A DNA stretch of 64,000 nt from Paenibacillus sp. cl123. GTDB lineage: Bacteria > Bacillota > Bacilli > Paenibacillales > NBRC-103111. Within the stretch, counting starts at the first letter, position 1; each line of letters begins with the position of its first letter. Of the stretch, positions 54,301 to 62,286 are shown in pieces. Location: NCBI RefSeq assembly GCF_900101595.1, contig NZ_FMYY01000014.1, positions 40,642 to 104,641 on the forward strand, read 5' to 3'. The position numbers were made by a program, and so were the translations under genes. The notes below the pieces were generated by a model that ran no database searches, had not been told where the DNA came from, and was given only the letters and a program-made list of their open reading frames with translations.

Positions 54301-54316
54301 GTTACCATACAGTCAC
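54301..54316 (+). promoter_or_regulatory. ArsR-type operator O2 (degenerate)
   Basis: GTTACCATACAGTCAC matches O3 at 13 of 16 positions and lies 87 bp before the FMN reductase start. Its right arm is imperfect. Confidence 0.5.
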
Positions 54317-54402
54317 ATAATATCACAAACGGATCTGTTTGTCAGCCGGCGACATGCCTATCCTTACCCACAACCATTTGAAAATGAAAGGTGATGTTGA
54401 AG

Positions 54403-54951
54403 ATGAAAGTAACCTTGATCGCAGGCAGTAATCGCGCAAACGCAAGCAGCACGAACCTTCTCAGGTACATTGAGAGCCTTTTAGTAGCCAAGAACATATC
54501 GGTCCAATTCATTGATTTATCGGAGTTGCAGCTGCCGCTTTTTTCACCCGATAACTGGGATTTTCATCCCAATGTTAAGCAAGTCTTGGAAGCAATTGCA
54601 GATGGGGACGGTTTGATCCTTGCTACCCCGGAATACCATGGCTCCGTATCAGGAGCACTTAAAAACGCCCTGGACTACATTACCGGAAGCCAAGTTGCGG
54701 GCAAGGCAGTTCTTTCCGTAAGTTCCGCAGGCGGTCCGCTCGGAGTTAGCTCACTGTCGCATTTGCAGACTATTGTACGTAATTTGCACGGAATCAACTG
54801 TTCGGAGTGGATTTCGATTGGATATGGATCGAACACATTAGGTACCGACGGCACTCCGCTAGATGAGGGAATGAGAGACCGGGTTCGAGATGCGGTGGGT
54901 AGTTTCGTGGATCTGACCCGTAAGCTTGCCGCTGCTGCGGTAGCAAACTAA
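54403..54951 (+). CDS. NADPH-dependent FMN reductase
   Basis: A 182-residue flavodoxin-fold protein with GSNRANASSTNLLRYIE (FMN phosphate loop) and TPEYHGSVSGALKNALDYI. ATG 54403 (MKVTLIAGS) has AAAGGTG at suitable distance; the upstream GTG at 54391 overlaps that site. It is divergent from the ArsR-SRPBCC gene and is probably controlled by it through O1/O2. It is related in family, but not closely, to the FMN reductase at 13830. Confidence 0.92.
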   Translation: MKVTLIAGSNRANASSTNLLRYIESLLVAKNISVQFIDLSELQLPLFSPDNWDFHPNVKQVLEAIADGDGLILATPEYHGSVSGALKNALDYITGSQVAGKAVLSVSSAGGPLGVSSLSHLQTIVRNLHGINCSEWISIGYGSNTLGTDGTPLDEGMRDRVRDAVGSFVDLTRKLAAAAVAN

Positions 54952-54974
54952 TAGCACAGGTCTTTTTTTATCAC

Positions 54975-55002
54975 CATCATGTTACCGTATAGTAACATGA
55001 TG
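54975..55002 (+). promoter_or_regulatory. ArsR-type operator O3, 28-bp palindrome
   Basis: The core GTTACCGTATAGTAAC (54981-54996) is flanked by CATCAT and ATGATG, giving 11-bp perfect arms around a 6-bp centre. The TATAGT at its centre could be a -10 element. It lies 20 bp before the SGNH hydrolase TTG start. Confidence 0.7.
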
Positions 55003-55021
55003 TCAAAGGAGATGTTTCGAA

Positions 55022-56194
55022 TTGATAATGAATGAACAGAAGCATTTTGATAACCATTGGATGGGTTCTTGGTTTGCAAGTCAAACGTACTTTGATGGGA
55101 AATTTGCCGAAGAGCGATTCAAGGATCAAACCATCCGAATGATTATACATCCGCATGCCTTCGGTTCCAAGATCCGCCTGAAGTTTTCCAATCTTTACGG
55201 TTCTGAGCCTGTGGTATTCGGCAAAGTGACTGCAGCTTTATCCACAAAAGACGGGGGAATCGTTTCCGAAACCGGTCGCCAAGTTACCTTGAATGGGCAA
55301 TGCGCCGTCGTCATTCCTGCAGGCGAAGAAATTTATACGGATCCTGTCGATCTCCAAGTAAACGACCATGTTGACGTAGCTGTCAGCGTTTATGTTCCCG
55401 AATTGACCCGAACCTCAACATGGCATTTTTCACCTCCCAGGTCCACTTATGTTGCCGAAGGGGATCATACCGATGATAGCAGTGCAGAATTTTTTCAAAA
55501 GAAGATTCATTCATACTACTGGTTATCGGGTATGGAGGTTTTAACACAAGGTGAGCATTTTCGAGTCATTGTCGCCCTTGGCGATTCTATTACAGAAGGG
55601 AGTACGTCTACTCAAGATGCTAATCATCGTTGGCCGGATATTTTCTTTAAACGACTTCATCGGGAAAATCCAGCCTATCCGATCTCCGTTCTCAATGCAG
55701 GAATCGTAGGCAATCAAATTCTGAAAAATGGTCTTGAGGTCGGTTTGCCAATGGGTGGAGAGAGCGCGCTTTCCCGTCTGGATCGCGATATATTTTCACA
55801 TTCTGGAATTACCGATGTAATCTTTCTCGAAGGTATAAATGATATCGGACTCGGAAATGCGACCGCGGATCAGATTATTGGCGGAATGAAGAAATTGGCA
55901 GCTAAAGTACATGAGAGAGGACTTCGCATTTTTGCGGGTATGCTCCCACCATTTGGCGGCGCTCCTTACTACTCCGATGAAAAGGAACTCACCCGGCAAG
56001 AAGTGAATCGATGGATCCGAACCAACGAAGTATTTGACGGTATTATCGACTTTAACAATGCGCTGGCTGATCCGCAGCGTCCTGAACAACTGCTTCCCGA
56101 CTATGATTTCGGCGATCATCTCCATCCTTGCGATGCGGGATTCAAAGCATTAGCCGATTGTATTCCATTGTCCCTATTCATGGATAAAACCTAA
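55022..56194 (+). CDS. SGNH/GDSL-family hydrolase with N-terminal beta domain
   Basis: A 390-residue esterase-like protein. Residues about 15-165 form a beta-rich N-terminal domain; the SGNH domain follows with block I VIVALGDSITEG (catalytic Ser), a Gly in NAGIVGNQ, block III EGINDIG and block V GDHLHPCDAG (catalytic Asp/His). No signal peptide is visible, so it may act in the cytoplasm. TTG 55022 is 10 nt after AAAGGAG; ATG 55028 is the alternative. O3 directly upstream links it to the ArsR-SRPBCC regulator. Confidence 0.9.
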   Translation: MIMNEQKHFDNHWMGSWFASQTYFDGKFAEERFKDQTIRMIIHPHAFGSKIRLKFSNLYGSEPVVFGKVTAALSTKDGGIVSETGRQVTLNGQCAVVIPAGEEIYTDPVDLQVNDHVDVAVSVYVPELTRTSTWHFSPPRSTYVAEGDHTDDSSAEFFQKKIHSYYWLSGMEVLTQGEHFRVIVALGDSITEGSTSTQDANHRWPDIFFKRLHRENPAYPISVLNAGIVGNQILKNGLEVGLPMGGESALSRLDRDIFSHSGITDVIFLEGINDIGLGNATADQIIGGMKKLAAKVHERGLRIFAGMLPPFGGAPYYSDEKELTRQEVNRWIRTNEVFDGIIDFNNALADPQRPEQLLPDYDFGDHLHPCDAGFKALADCIPLSLFMDKT

Positions 56195-56247
56195 AAAGGT
56201 TTGCCCCAATATAACCTATTTCAACAATAAAAAAGGAGATGTTTTGT

Positions 56248-56595
56248 ATGAAAACGATGGAACAAAAAAATGTTGAAGCGGTAACTGCGTTTATCGAGGA
56301 CATTACGAAGCAGAGCATTTTGGAGAAGACCGATCAATTCTTTGCCCTGCAAATTACGGAGGCATTTACGGATCGGCGGTTTACCGTGGATGAGGTCCTG
56401 GCTCAAGGAGAGAAGGTCATTGCTAGAATCTTCATGACGGCTGTGCATGCTGGCCATTTTGCAGGAAATGCACCTACAGGAAAAACCGTTAAGGCAACAC
56501 AGTTCCGCGAATTTCGCGTAATCGATGGGAACATCGCTGAACACCGCGGTTGGTTCGATACGGCTACGCTTTTACCTCAAATCCAGGCTCAATAA
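56248..56595 (+). CDS. SnoaL-like protein with internal deletion
   Basis: 115 residues from ATG 56248 (MKTMEQKNVEAV), 9 nt after AAAAAGGAG; the earlier ATG at 56239 abuts that site. It is a tandem paralogue of the next gene, but lacks about 19 residues after DQFFA that correspond to DDYQELSYQSKEG and the following helix of the neighbour. The deleted segment contributes to the SnoaL pocket, so activity may be lost. It is probably co-transcribed with the SGNH hydrolase. Confidence 0.75.
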   Translation: MKTMEQKNVEAVTAFIEDITKQSILEKTDQFFALQITEAFTDRRFTVDEVLAQGEKVIARIFMTAVHAGHFAGNAPTGKTVKATQFREFRVIDGNIAEHRGWFDTATLLPQIQAQ

Positions 56596-56668
56596 CTGCT
56601 GCTGATAAAGCACAATATTTTTGTCGTTAAGTCAATACCTAATACCAATTCAAAGGAGATGTTTAAGA

Positions 56669-57070
56669 ATGAAAACGATAGAACAAAACAATGTAGAGAC
56701 GGTAAACCAATTTATCGAGGCATTTTGGAATCAGAGTGAATTGGACTCTGTGGATCGATTTCTGTCCGACGATTATCAAGAGCTCTCTTATCAATCCAAG
56801 GAAGGCCTGAAAAAATTCGCAACAACGATCTTGGAGGCATTTCCCGATAAACGCTACACTGTGGAAGAGATCATCGGTCAAGGGGATAAGGTCCTCGTGA
56901 GAATGACTGTGACAGGCACACATCAAGGCATGTTCTTTGGGACCGCGCCCACGGGCAAAATGATTGATGTCACGCTTTACCGTCAATATCGTGTTGTGGA
57001 CGGCAAGATCGCCGAGCATCGGGGATGGATCGATATGGTGACCATGTGGAGCCAAATTAGAGGCAACTAA
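56669..57070 (+). CDS. SnoaL-like ester cyclase-family protein
   Basis: A 133-residue alpha+beta-barrel protein of the SnoaL-like/ester cyclase group (VNQFIEAFWNQ, DRFLSDDY, TGTHQGMFFGTAPTGK, RVVDGKIAEHRGWID). ATG 56669 is preceded by AAAGGAG at 10 nt. It is complete, in contrast to its upstream copy, and is followed by an intrinsic terminator. Members bind or cyclise small aromatic or fatty compounds; the substrate here is unknown. Confidence 0.85.
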   Translation: MKTIEQNNVETVNQFIEAFWNQSELDSVDRFLSDDYQELSYQSKEGLKKFATTILEAFPDKRYTVEEIIGQGDKVLVRMTVTGTHQGMFFGTAPTGKMIDVTLYRQYRVVDGKIAEHRGWIDMVTMWSQIRGN

Positions 57071-57098
57071 CTTCCCGTAGATAGTATACTTCCCATGT

Positions 57099-57124
57099 AC
57101 CGACCCAAACTGGGTCGGTTTTGT
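57099..57124 (+). terminator. Intrinsic terminator of the SnoaL-like genes
   Basis: ACCGACCCA (57099-57107) and TGGGTCGGT (57111-57119) form a perfect 9-bp stem with loop AAC, followed by TTTTG. Confidence 0.9.
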
Positions 57125-57255
57125 ATTATAATCGTAGATTTAACACATGCCAACAGCACAGAACTAGCAAATACACCGTTCCTCGCGACTTTTCTCGAGC
57201 TTATCATTAACCGCCGTTACTTATGGTAAGGTTACCGCGCTGTCTGTAACGGCAA

Positions 57256-57286
57256 GTAAAATGACCATCCACAAAGGACGGTCATT
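57256..57286 (-). terminator. Intrinsic terminator of the phosphotransferase gene at 57299
   Basis: AATGACCATCC (57260-57270) pairs with GGACGGTCATT (57276-57286) with one mismatch; a TTTT run follows on the minus strand. It begins 13 bp after the stop. Confidence 0.8.
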
Positions 57287-57298
57287 GGGTTAACTCAA

Positions 57299-58069
57299 CT
57301 ATTTAAGCGCATTTTGCAAAATAACGCGATGCCGCAAAATCCAAGCGGCTGCTCGAGCTCTCCAAGCAAGCCCCCACAGCGGTCCTTGACAGTCAGGAGT
57401 AACTCCAATCTCGATCGCTTGCTCCGCCGTCTCGCGTACGACTACCTCCACGATCAGATCAAACATTTGACGCCTCTGTGAGGGATCTAATCCGTATGCA
57501 TCTACAACTAGTCGAAGCTGCCTCGCTCGAACATCAAGCGATGGAAGACCTACCCTCCTGGCAACATCGTCGTCATGAAGCTGCGGAAAGAGCCAACATA
57601 CTCGCGCAAGCTCCACCATCGGATCTATTGGGCCGGTAAATTCCCAATCGATCAACGCAATAGGCATTCCTTTGCGCGTTACCGTATTCCAGGGCGCCAC
57701 ATCGCCATGACTGATTACCCGCTTCGACACGCCCAGTTCCCGCAGGAACCACGACTGCCATACGTCATCGGCATTAGGAACGAACGTTAAGCTGGCATCG
57801 TGAAGACTCCGCAACGTCCGCCCGACTTCCACCAGCGCCTCGTCATTCCAAGGACTGGGATGGATGAATTCCCCGTCAATGTAGCTTACCATCTCGCGAC
57901 CCTCGGAATCCACGCCAGAGCCAATGATGCTTGGTGCCGATGTAAAGCCTGTTGCATGTAAGTGTCGGAGAAACGAGTGAATACTTGCTGTCCAAGGGCC
58001 AGAAGGCCGGAATACCACGTTCTCCCTGCGAATCACGGACTTGTCTGATGATAGAATAACTTCTTCCAA
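57299..58069 (-). CDS. Phosphotransferase (APH family)
   Basis: A 256-residue APH-fold kinase with VISHGDVAPWN (HxDxxxxN catalytic loop) and ALIDWEFTGPIDPMVELARV. The start is TTG 58069 with AAAGGGG 7 nt upstream. It is distinct from the APH at 52200. The family includes antibiotic, choline and homoserine kinases; the substrate is unknown. The gap 58070-58431 upstream holds only a 19-codon frame and a hairpin. Confidence 0.85.
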   Translation of the reverse strand: MEEVILSSDKSVIRRENVVFRPSGPWTASIHSFLRHLHATGFTSAPSIIGSGVDSEGREMVSYIDGEFIHPSPWNDEALVEVGRTLRSLHDASLTFVPNADDVWQSWFLRELGVSKRVISHGDVAPWNTVTRKGMPIALIDWEFTGPIDPMVELARVCWLFPQLHDDDVARRVGLPSLDVRARQLRLVVDAYGLDPSQRRQMFDLIVEVVVRETAEQAIEIGVTPDCQGPLWGLAWRARAAAWILRHRVILQNALK

Positions 58070-58116
58070 ATCGATACCCCTTTCGACATTTAAGGGGAAT
58101 TATGCCGTTTACCGGG

Positions 58117-58176
58117 CTAGTTAGGCGACATCCCCATTTTGAAAATTGCCCGCTCTTTCTTAACATCGCTTTCCAT
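58117..58176 (-). CDS. Possible 19-residue leader peptide or gene remnant
   Basis: ATG 58176 has GGAGG 8 nt upstream and encodes ESDVKKERAIFKMGMSPN before TAG, 47 bp before the phosphotransferase start. The good ribosome binding site suggests translation. It may be a leader peptide or the start of a lost regulator gene. Confidence 0.3.
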   Translation of the reverse strand: MESDVKKERAIFKMGMSPN

Positions 58177-58315
58177 TGGCAACGCCTCCGTTTCATTGGT
58201 AGCTATAGTTTATCATAAAACTTGCCGTACTTGTCGGCGAAGGATGCTAAAAAAGCTGCCGCGGCGCAAAGTTACGAGTCTTTCAATATCCGATTCTGTT
58301 TCATAAATCTACACA

Positions 58316-58340
58316 AAAAGCCGCCGAAGTAATCGGCGGC
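58316..58340 (-). terminator. Intrinsic terminator downstream of the VanZ-like gene
   Basis: GCCGCCGA (58320-58327) pairs with TCGGCGGC (58333-58340), loop AGTAA. A TTTTTG tract follows on the minus strand. The stem is identical to that at 52165-52185. Confidence 0.7.
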
Positions 58341-58431
58341 CTTATTATGGATGATTCAACGATTGTTCTCCGTGCGGGCTGTTTCATGTCCGACACCGCG
58401 ATCTCCAGATACCTCCTGTCCGGTCCCGGAT

Positions 58432-58581
58432 TTAAACCATGGAGACTTCTTCAACAGTCTGCTCTGGTGGATGACCCCAATCGTATCCGCCAGATGTGCG
58501 ATCTCCTGAAAATATGGCTGGAGATTCAAGAACGTCTTTCCATGTTTCTTGCACAGCCTTTGGCAAGTCCCAATGTTTCAT
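58432..58581 (-). CDS. Small 49-residue protein overlapping the VanZ-like gene end
   Basis: Its ATG (58581) overlaps the VanZ-like TGA in the sequence ATGA, the classic arrangement for translational coupling. It encodes 49 residues starting MKHWDLPKAVQETWKD and containing GGYDWGHPPEQTVEE, then TAA. No membrane segment or known family is recognised. It is followed by a terminator about 90 bp on. It could be a genuine small protein or the stub of a truncated gene. Confidence 0.45.
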   Translation of the reverse strand: MKHWDLPKAVQETWKDVLESPAIFSGDRTSGGYDWGHPPEQTVEEVSMV

Positions 58582-60002
58582 ATAGCCGGTATGAGGGTTT
58601 CCCAGGGTTCTCCGTTTACCGTTCCTATAAAGCGATATACAGGCTGGTAGTACCCTTTGGAATCATAAGTATACGCCAGCTCATATTGTTCAATGCGCAA
58701 CAGGTCTTTTTTCTTTAGATTAGTAAACATATAAAAGTTCCCTCGAAGCACTTCCTCGTATGCCTGTGCCGGGCTAATCACATCCACTTTACGTACATAC
58801 TTATTCTCCTGCATAAAATATTTGAAATCATGAGGCGTCTTCCGACCATTAGGAGAAGGGGTCAGCATAATCAGTCCATTTTCAAAATCCTTCTCTTCCT
58901 GCGCAATGGCGGCCACGGAATGTCTCATGTCCCATCTCAGCATATTGCCGTTCTGTATGCTGAAGACAGCCTCCGCAGGCAGAATATCATTAGATTGCAT
59001 CCAGCTTTCATAGAACTCCCTATGCTTCCCCGCCTCCTCCTCACTCATCGTGACGCTCTCCCCGGCTTCATTATACAGCTGCCATCCGCCATCCAGTAAG
59101 CTATAGCTGAACACGTAGCGACTTCCGCTGGTGTCCGTAAATGACCATGTCCGGTTCATTCCTTCAATTCGGTTCCCATCCTCCAGCTGCAGGCCGAAAG
59201 ACTCCCCGACAACCTGTGCCATCTTCTTCCCAACCCACGGATTGTAGATTTTATCATTGACATACAATGATACTGGCTCTGCCTCGTCTGGAAGCTTTAC
59301 AGCAAGTTCAACCTCAACTCTTCGTAAGTCCTGCTTTATGGCAGGTCGAATCGAAAGATTGCCGAACTCCTTAGCATGATAGACGGCGAGTGCACCAGTG
59401 AACAGCAGACAAAAAATCAGCGGAATGCATAGCGCGAGCCCTGTTGCTTTAAAGGCCAGTTTCCGCTGTTTTATACTGTCTTGAATAGCCCTCATAATGA
59501 AATAGCCCGCTAAGCTGCCGAGTGTGTTGTGCAGAATATCGTCAAGCTCAAAGATCCCTCTGCGGCTAAGCATCTGAGACAGTTCAATGCCAATGGTTAC
59601 GGCCAGTGAAATGAAAAACACAGGCATAAAACGCCGAGTTTTCATCCCCAGCAGCGGCATTAAAAATCCAAGCGGCACGAACATAAGCATATTAAAAATA
59701 ATGAGCTGAAATTCGCTGAGAGACCATTGATACCAGGCACTCTTATAACCGCTGAACAGCCTTACATTAATCCACCCTTCAAAGTTTGCTCCCCTGCTGA
59801 ACATGGTTAACACCATTACGGTGCCAAACCACATAATGAGCAAAAAAATAGTTATAATTTGTATAGGCGAGAAGCTTCTCTTCCCGCCCTTCTTACGATA
59901 TATGACATAAGAGAGCCAGAGAGCTCCTATACCCGCTAGCGCCAAGATCAGCACCTGAGGCAGAATCGACAACAGCTTGTTGATCACAGCTTGTGTATCC
60001 AC
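58578..60002 (-). CDS. VanZ-family membrane protein with large C-terminal extracytoplasmic domain
   Basis: A 474-residue protein. Residues about 15-200 contain five to six membrane helices of the VanZ fold (FGTVMVLTMFSR, FNMLMFVPLGFLMPLL, GIELSQMLSRRGIFELDDILHNTLG). Residues about 215-474 form a soluble domain of unknown family, not present in the short VanZ of enterococcal Tn1546. The start is GTG 60002 after GGGGG. It lies downstream of a VanRS-type two-component system, separated by a terminator. A role in lipoglycopeptide tolerance is possible but unproven. Confidence 0.85.
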   Translation of the reverse strand: MDTQAVINKLLSILPQVLILALAGIGALWLSYVIYRKKGGKRSFSPIQIITIFLLIMWFGTVMVLTMFSRGANFEGWINVRLFSGYKSAWYQWSLSEFQLIIFNMLMFVPLGFLMPLLGMKTRRFMPVFFISLAVTIGIELSQMLSRRGIFELDDILHNTLGSLAGYFIMRAIQDSIKQRKLAFKATGLALCIPLIFCLLFTGALAVYHAKEFGNLSIRPAIKQDLRRVEVELAVKLPDEAEPVSLYVNDKIYNPWVGKKMAQVVGESFGLQLEDGNRIEGMNRTWSFTDTSGSRYVFSYSLLDGGWQLYNEAGESVTMSEEEAGKHREFYESWMQSNDILPAEAVFSIQNGNMLRWDMRHSVAAIAQEEKDFENGLIMLTPSPNGRKTPHDFKYFMQENKYVRKVDVISPAQAYEEVLRGNFYMFTNLKKKDLLRIEQYELAYTYDSKGYYQPVYRFIGTVNGEPWETLIPAI

Positions 60003-60103
60003 TTATGAACTACCCCCACAAATGAAGTAACTTCCTAACCAAAGCGCTATATGCTTTTCATTGTGTCCCTGCTCCTTTTTCCGTGAGTACTTTTGAATGG
60101 GAT

Positions 60104-60155
60104 AAAAAAACACCCTTGATGAGGTACTTTAATCGTACCAAGTCAGTAGGTGTTT
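60104..60155 (-). terminator. Intrinsic terminator of the VanRS-type operon
   Basis: AAACACC (60108-60114) pairs with GGTGTTT (60149-60155), with an inner GGTAC/GTACC stem. A run of seven T follows on the minus strand. Confidence 0.75.
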
Positions 60156-60214
60156 ATTTTCCGTTTTATCCAAAGGAGTTCTTAATTTTACCCAAAGAAA
60201 TTCTTACGATAATC

Positions 60215-61321
60215 CTACGAAACCGCAGGGAGGAATATCGTAAACCGAATTTTCTCATGTTCACTAAATATTGAAATTGTTCCATTGTGGCGTTCCACAA
60301 TTTCCTTGGCAATCGCTAGACCTAATCCAGCTCCGCCTGTCTTGGTAGCTCGGGAGGCATCCAGACGGAAAAACTGCTCAAATATGCGCTCCTGCTGCTC
60401 GGAAGAAATCGTATCCCCTTGATTTTCAAATACGATCCGTACCCCGTCTTCTTGATGGATAATGTTAATCGTAATGACACCGTCTTCATAGCTGTAATTG
60501 ATCGCATTGTGTAACAAATTATCGAAAACCCGCTCCATTTTGTTCGGATCGCATACGACCTCCAAGTTAGATTCCATGCTTAACTCACATTTGAGATTTT
60601 TTTCAGCAAGCATCGGTTGAAATTCAAACGTAATTTGTTCGAGCATCCGTGAGATATTAACTCGTTTTGGCTGAATGGATATCTGATTTAAATTAAAACG
60701 TGTAATTTCAAAAAACTCATTGATAAGATCCTCCAAACGTTCAGCTTTTTCCAGTGCGATGGAGAGATACTTGTCACGCAGCCGGGCTGAGATTTCTTGT
60801 TCATCGTGAAGCAACGTTAGGTAGCCAATGACTGAGGTCAGCGGTGTTTTCAGATCATGGGCCAGATAAACAATCAAGTCATGCTTTCGCTGCTCCGCTT
60901 CTTGGACCAATCGTGCATTTCGAAGTGCTTCTCGTTTCACCAGATTCATCTGATCTTCGACATGTTTCAATTCCACCGGCAATTGAATTTGTTGATCATC
61001 AGTCTCAACTATTTGGTTGGTCGCTTCCACAATGATATCAATATAACGCAGCGTCTTTCTCCAGTAGATGAGGAAGATGATAAGGAATCCGCATCCCCAG
61101 CTTAATACCAGAAATTCAATGATGTTATTATTAAACGTCCGAAAAAATACATACAACAACCCGCCTGAATACCATTTAATTGCGGAGAACATATAAGCCA
61201 TCGCGAAGAAAACGATGATTAAACCGATCGTGAATACACCTAAAACCAAAAAAAACCGTGTGATCGTGGTGGCGGTGATCCCACGTCCCGAGACATGTCT
61301 ATCTCTCGTCTTATTGATCAA
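60215..61321 (-). CDS. VanS-type sensor histidine kinase
   Basis: A 368-residue kinase with two membrane helices (about 20-45 and 68-88), a short extracellular loop, HisKA with YLAHDLKTPLTSVIGYL (phospho-His), N box NLLHNAINYSYEDG and G box GGAGLGLAIAKEI. It has the size and layout of VanS/VanSc. The start is TTG 61321, overlapping the regulator gene by 11 bp. Without vanHAX nearby, control of glycopeptide resistance proper cannot be assumed. Confidence 0.9.
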   Translation of the reverse strand: MINKTRDRHVSGRGITATTITRFFLVLGVFTIGLIIVFFAMAYMFSAIKWYSGGLLYVFFRTFNNNIIEFLVLSWGCGFLIIFLIYWRKTLRYIDIIVEATNQIVETDDQQIQLPVELKHVEDQMNLVKREALRNARLVQEAEQRKHDLIVYLAHDLKTPLTSVIGYLTLLHDEQEISARLRDKYLSIALEKAERLEDLINEFFEITRFNLNQISIQPKRVNISRMLEQITFEFQPMLAEKNLKCELSMESNLEVVCDPNKMERVFDNLLHNAINYSYEDGVITINIIHQEDGVRIVFENQGDTISSEQQERIFEQFFRLDASRATKTGGAGLGLAIAKEIVERHNGTISIFSEHEKIRFTIFLPAVS

Positions 61322-62021
61322 TGGTATAACCTACTCCCCATACGGTTTTAACGTATTTCGGCTTTCTGGAGGGCTCGTTCATTTTTTCCCGCAGCCTGCC
61401 AATATGAGCCATCACAGTATTATTGTTATCCAAGAATTTCTCACCCCAGACCGCCTCAAATAAATCCTCGGAAGAAACGACCTTCCCTCTGTTCTCACAA
61501 AGGGTCCACAAGATTGAAAACTCAATCGGCGTTAAGGACAGCGGCTTTCCATTCAATGTGCATTTGTGTGTATCCTTGTTAATCGTTAAACCCGCGAAGG
61601 CATATTCCGTTATTGCAGCAGAAGTACCCTCTTCTCTATGCCCCGTGGAGCTGTATCGCTGGTATCGCCTAAGCTGCGCTTTTACTCGTGCAACCAGTTC
61701 AAGTGGGTTAAATGGTTTGGTGACGTAATCATCCGCACCAAGGGTCAGACCGGTAATTTTATCAATATTCTCAATCTTCGCCGTCAGCATAATGACTGGA
61801 TAGTGGTAATGCTCACGTATAGTTTGGCACAGCTTAAAGCCGTCCACACCTGGCAGCATGATATCCAAGATAGCTAAGTCATAGGGCTGTCGACTCACCG
61901 CCTCCAGTGCATCACTGCCGGTATACAAACAAGTAACCGTGTATCCCTCATTGTTAAGATAATAAGCCACTAAGTCTATAATTTCCTTCTCATCATCTAC
62001 TACTAAAATATTTGCTCCCAT
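61311..62021 (-). CDS. VanR-type (OmpR-family) response regulator
   Basis: A 236-residue regulator: receiver (about 3-118, phospho-acceptor D in AILDIMLPGVDGFKL, conserved K in DDYVTKPF) and an OmpR winged helix (about 140-235, ending KTVWGVGYTIDQ). ATG 62021 has GGGGTGA at good distance, better than TTG 62027. It is the first gene of the pair; the kinase gene overlaps its end. Confidence 0.92.
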   Translation of the reverse strand: MGANILVVDDEKEIIDLVAYYLNNEGYTVTCLYTGSDALEAVSRQPYDLAILDIMLPGVDGFKLCQTIREHYHYPVIMLTAKIENIDKITGLTLGADDYVTKPFNPLELVARVKAQLRRYQRYSSTGHREEGTSAAITEYAFAGLTINKDTHKCTLNGKPLSLTPIEFSILWTLCENRGKVVSSEDLFEAVWGEKFLDNNNTVMAHIGRLREKMNEPSRKPKYVKTVWGVGYTIDQ

Positions 62022-62152
62022 ATTCAATCACCCCACCCGGATTGGTAAATGGACTTCCTCTAGTATTTTACAATATATTCGCCGGTACTTATACGGTTTA
62101 CCGTAACCGGGCTATCAGTGGAAAATATAGCCTGTGTTTAACCACAGACTAG

Positions 62153-62235
62153 AGTTGGCAGAAAGCCGGAATCTGGGATCGAATCCTGGAACATGTGTCC
62201 ATTGAACCTGACTTCGAAGCCCATGATTCGGTCCT
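62153..62235 (+). pseudogene. IS5-family transposase remnant
   Basis: The plus strand encodes SWQKAGIWDRI...EHVSIEPDFEA, the conserved segment preceding the first catalytic Asp in IS5-family transposases. Homology breaks at the following DS region and stops flank it. No inverted repeats or target duplication are visible. It lies between the two two-component systems in the otherwise gene-free 62022-62286. Confidence 0.5.
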
Positions 62236-62286
62236 GGGCTGGCTGGCTTAGGTTTGCATACACACCCTAGAATGCATAGTGGAGGT

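Noticed and set aside
58347-58718. 123-codon plus-strand frame
   Set aside because: Lies opposite the VanZ-like C-terminus and the coupled small frame; no ribosome binding site or family.
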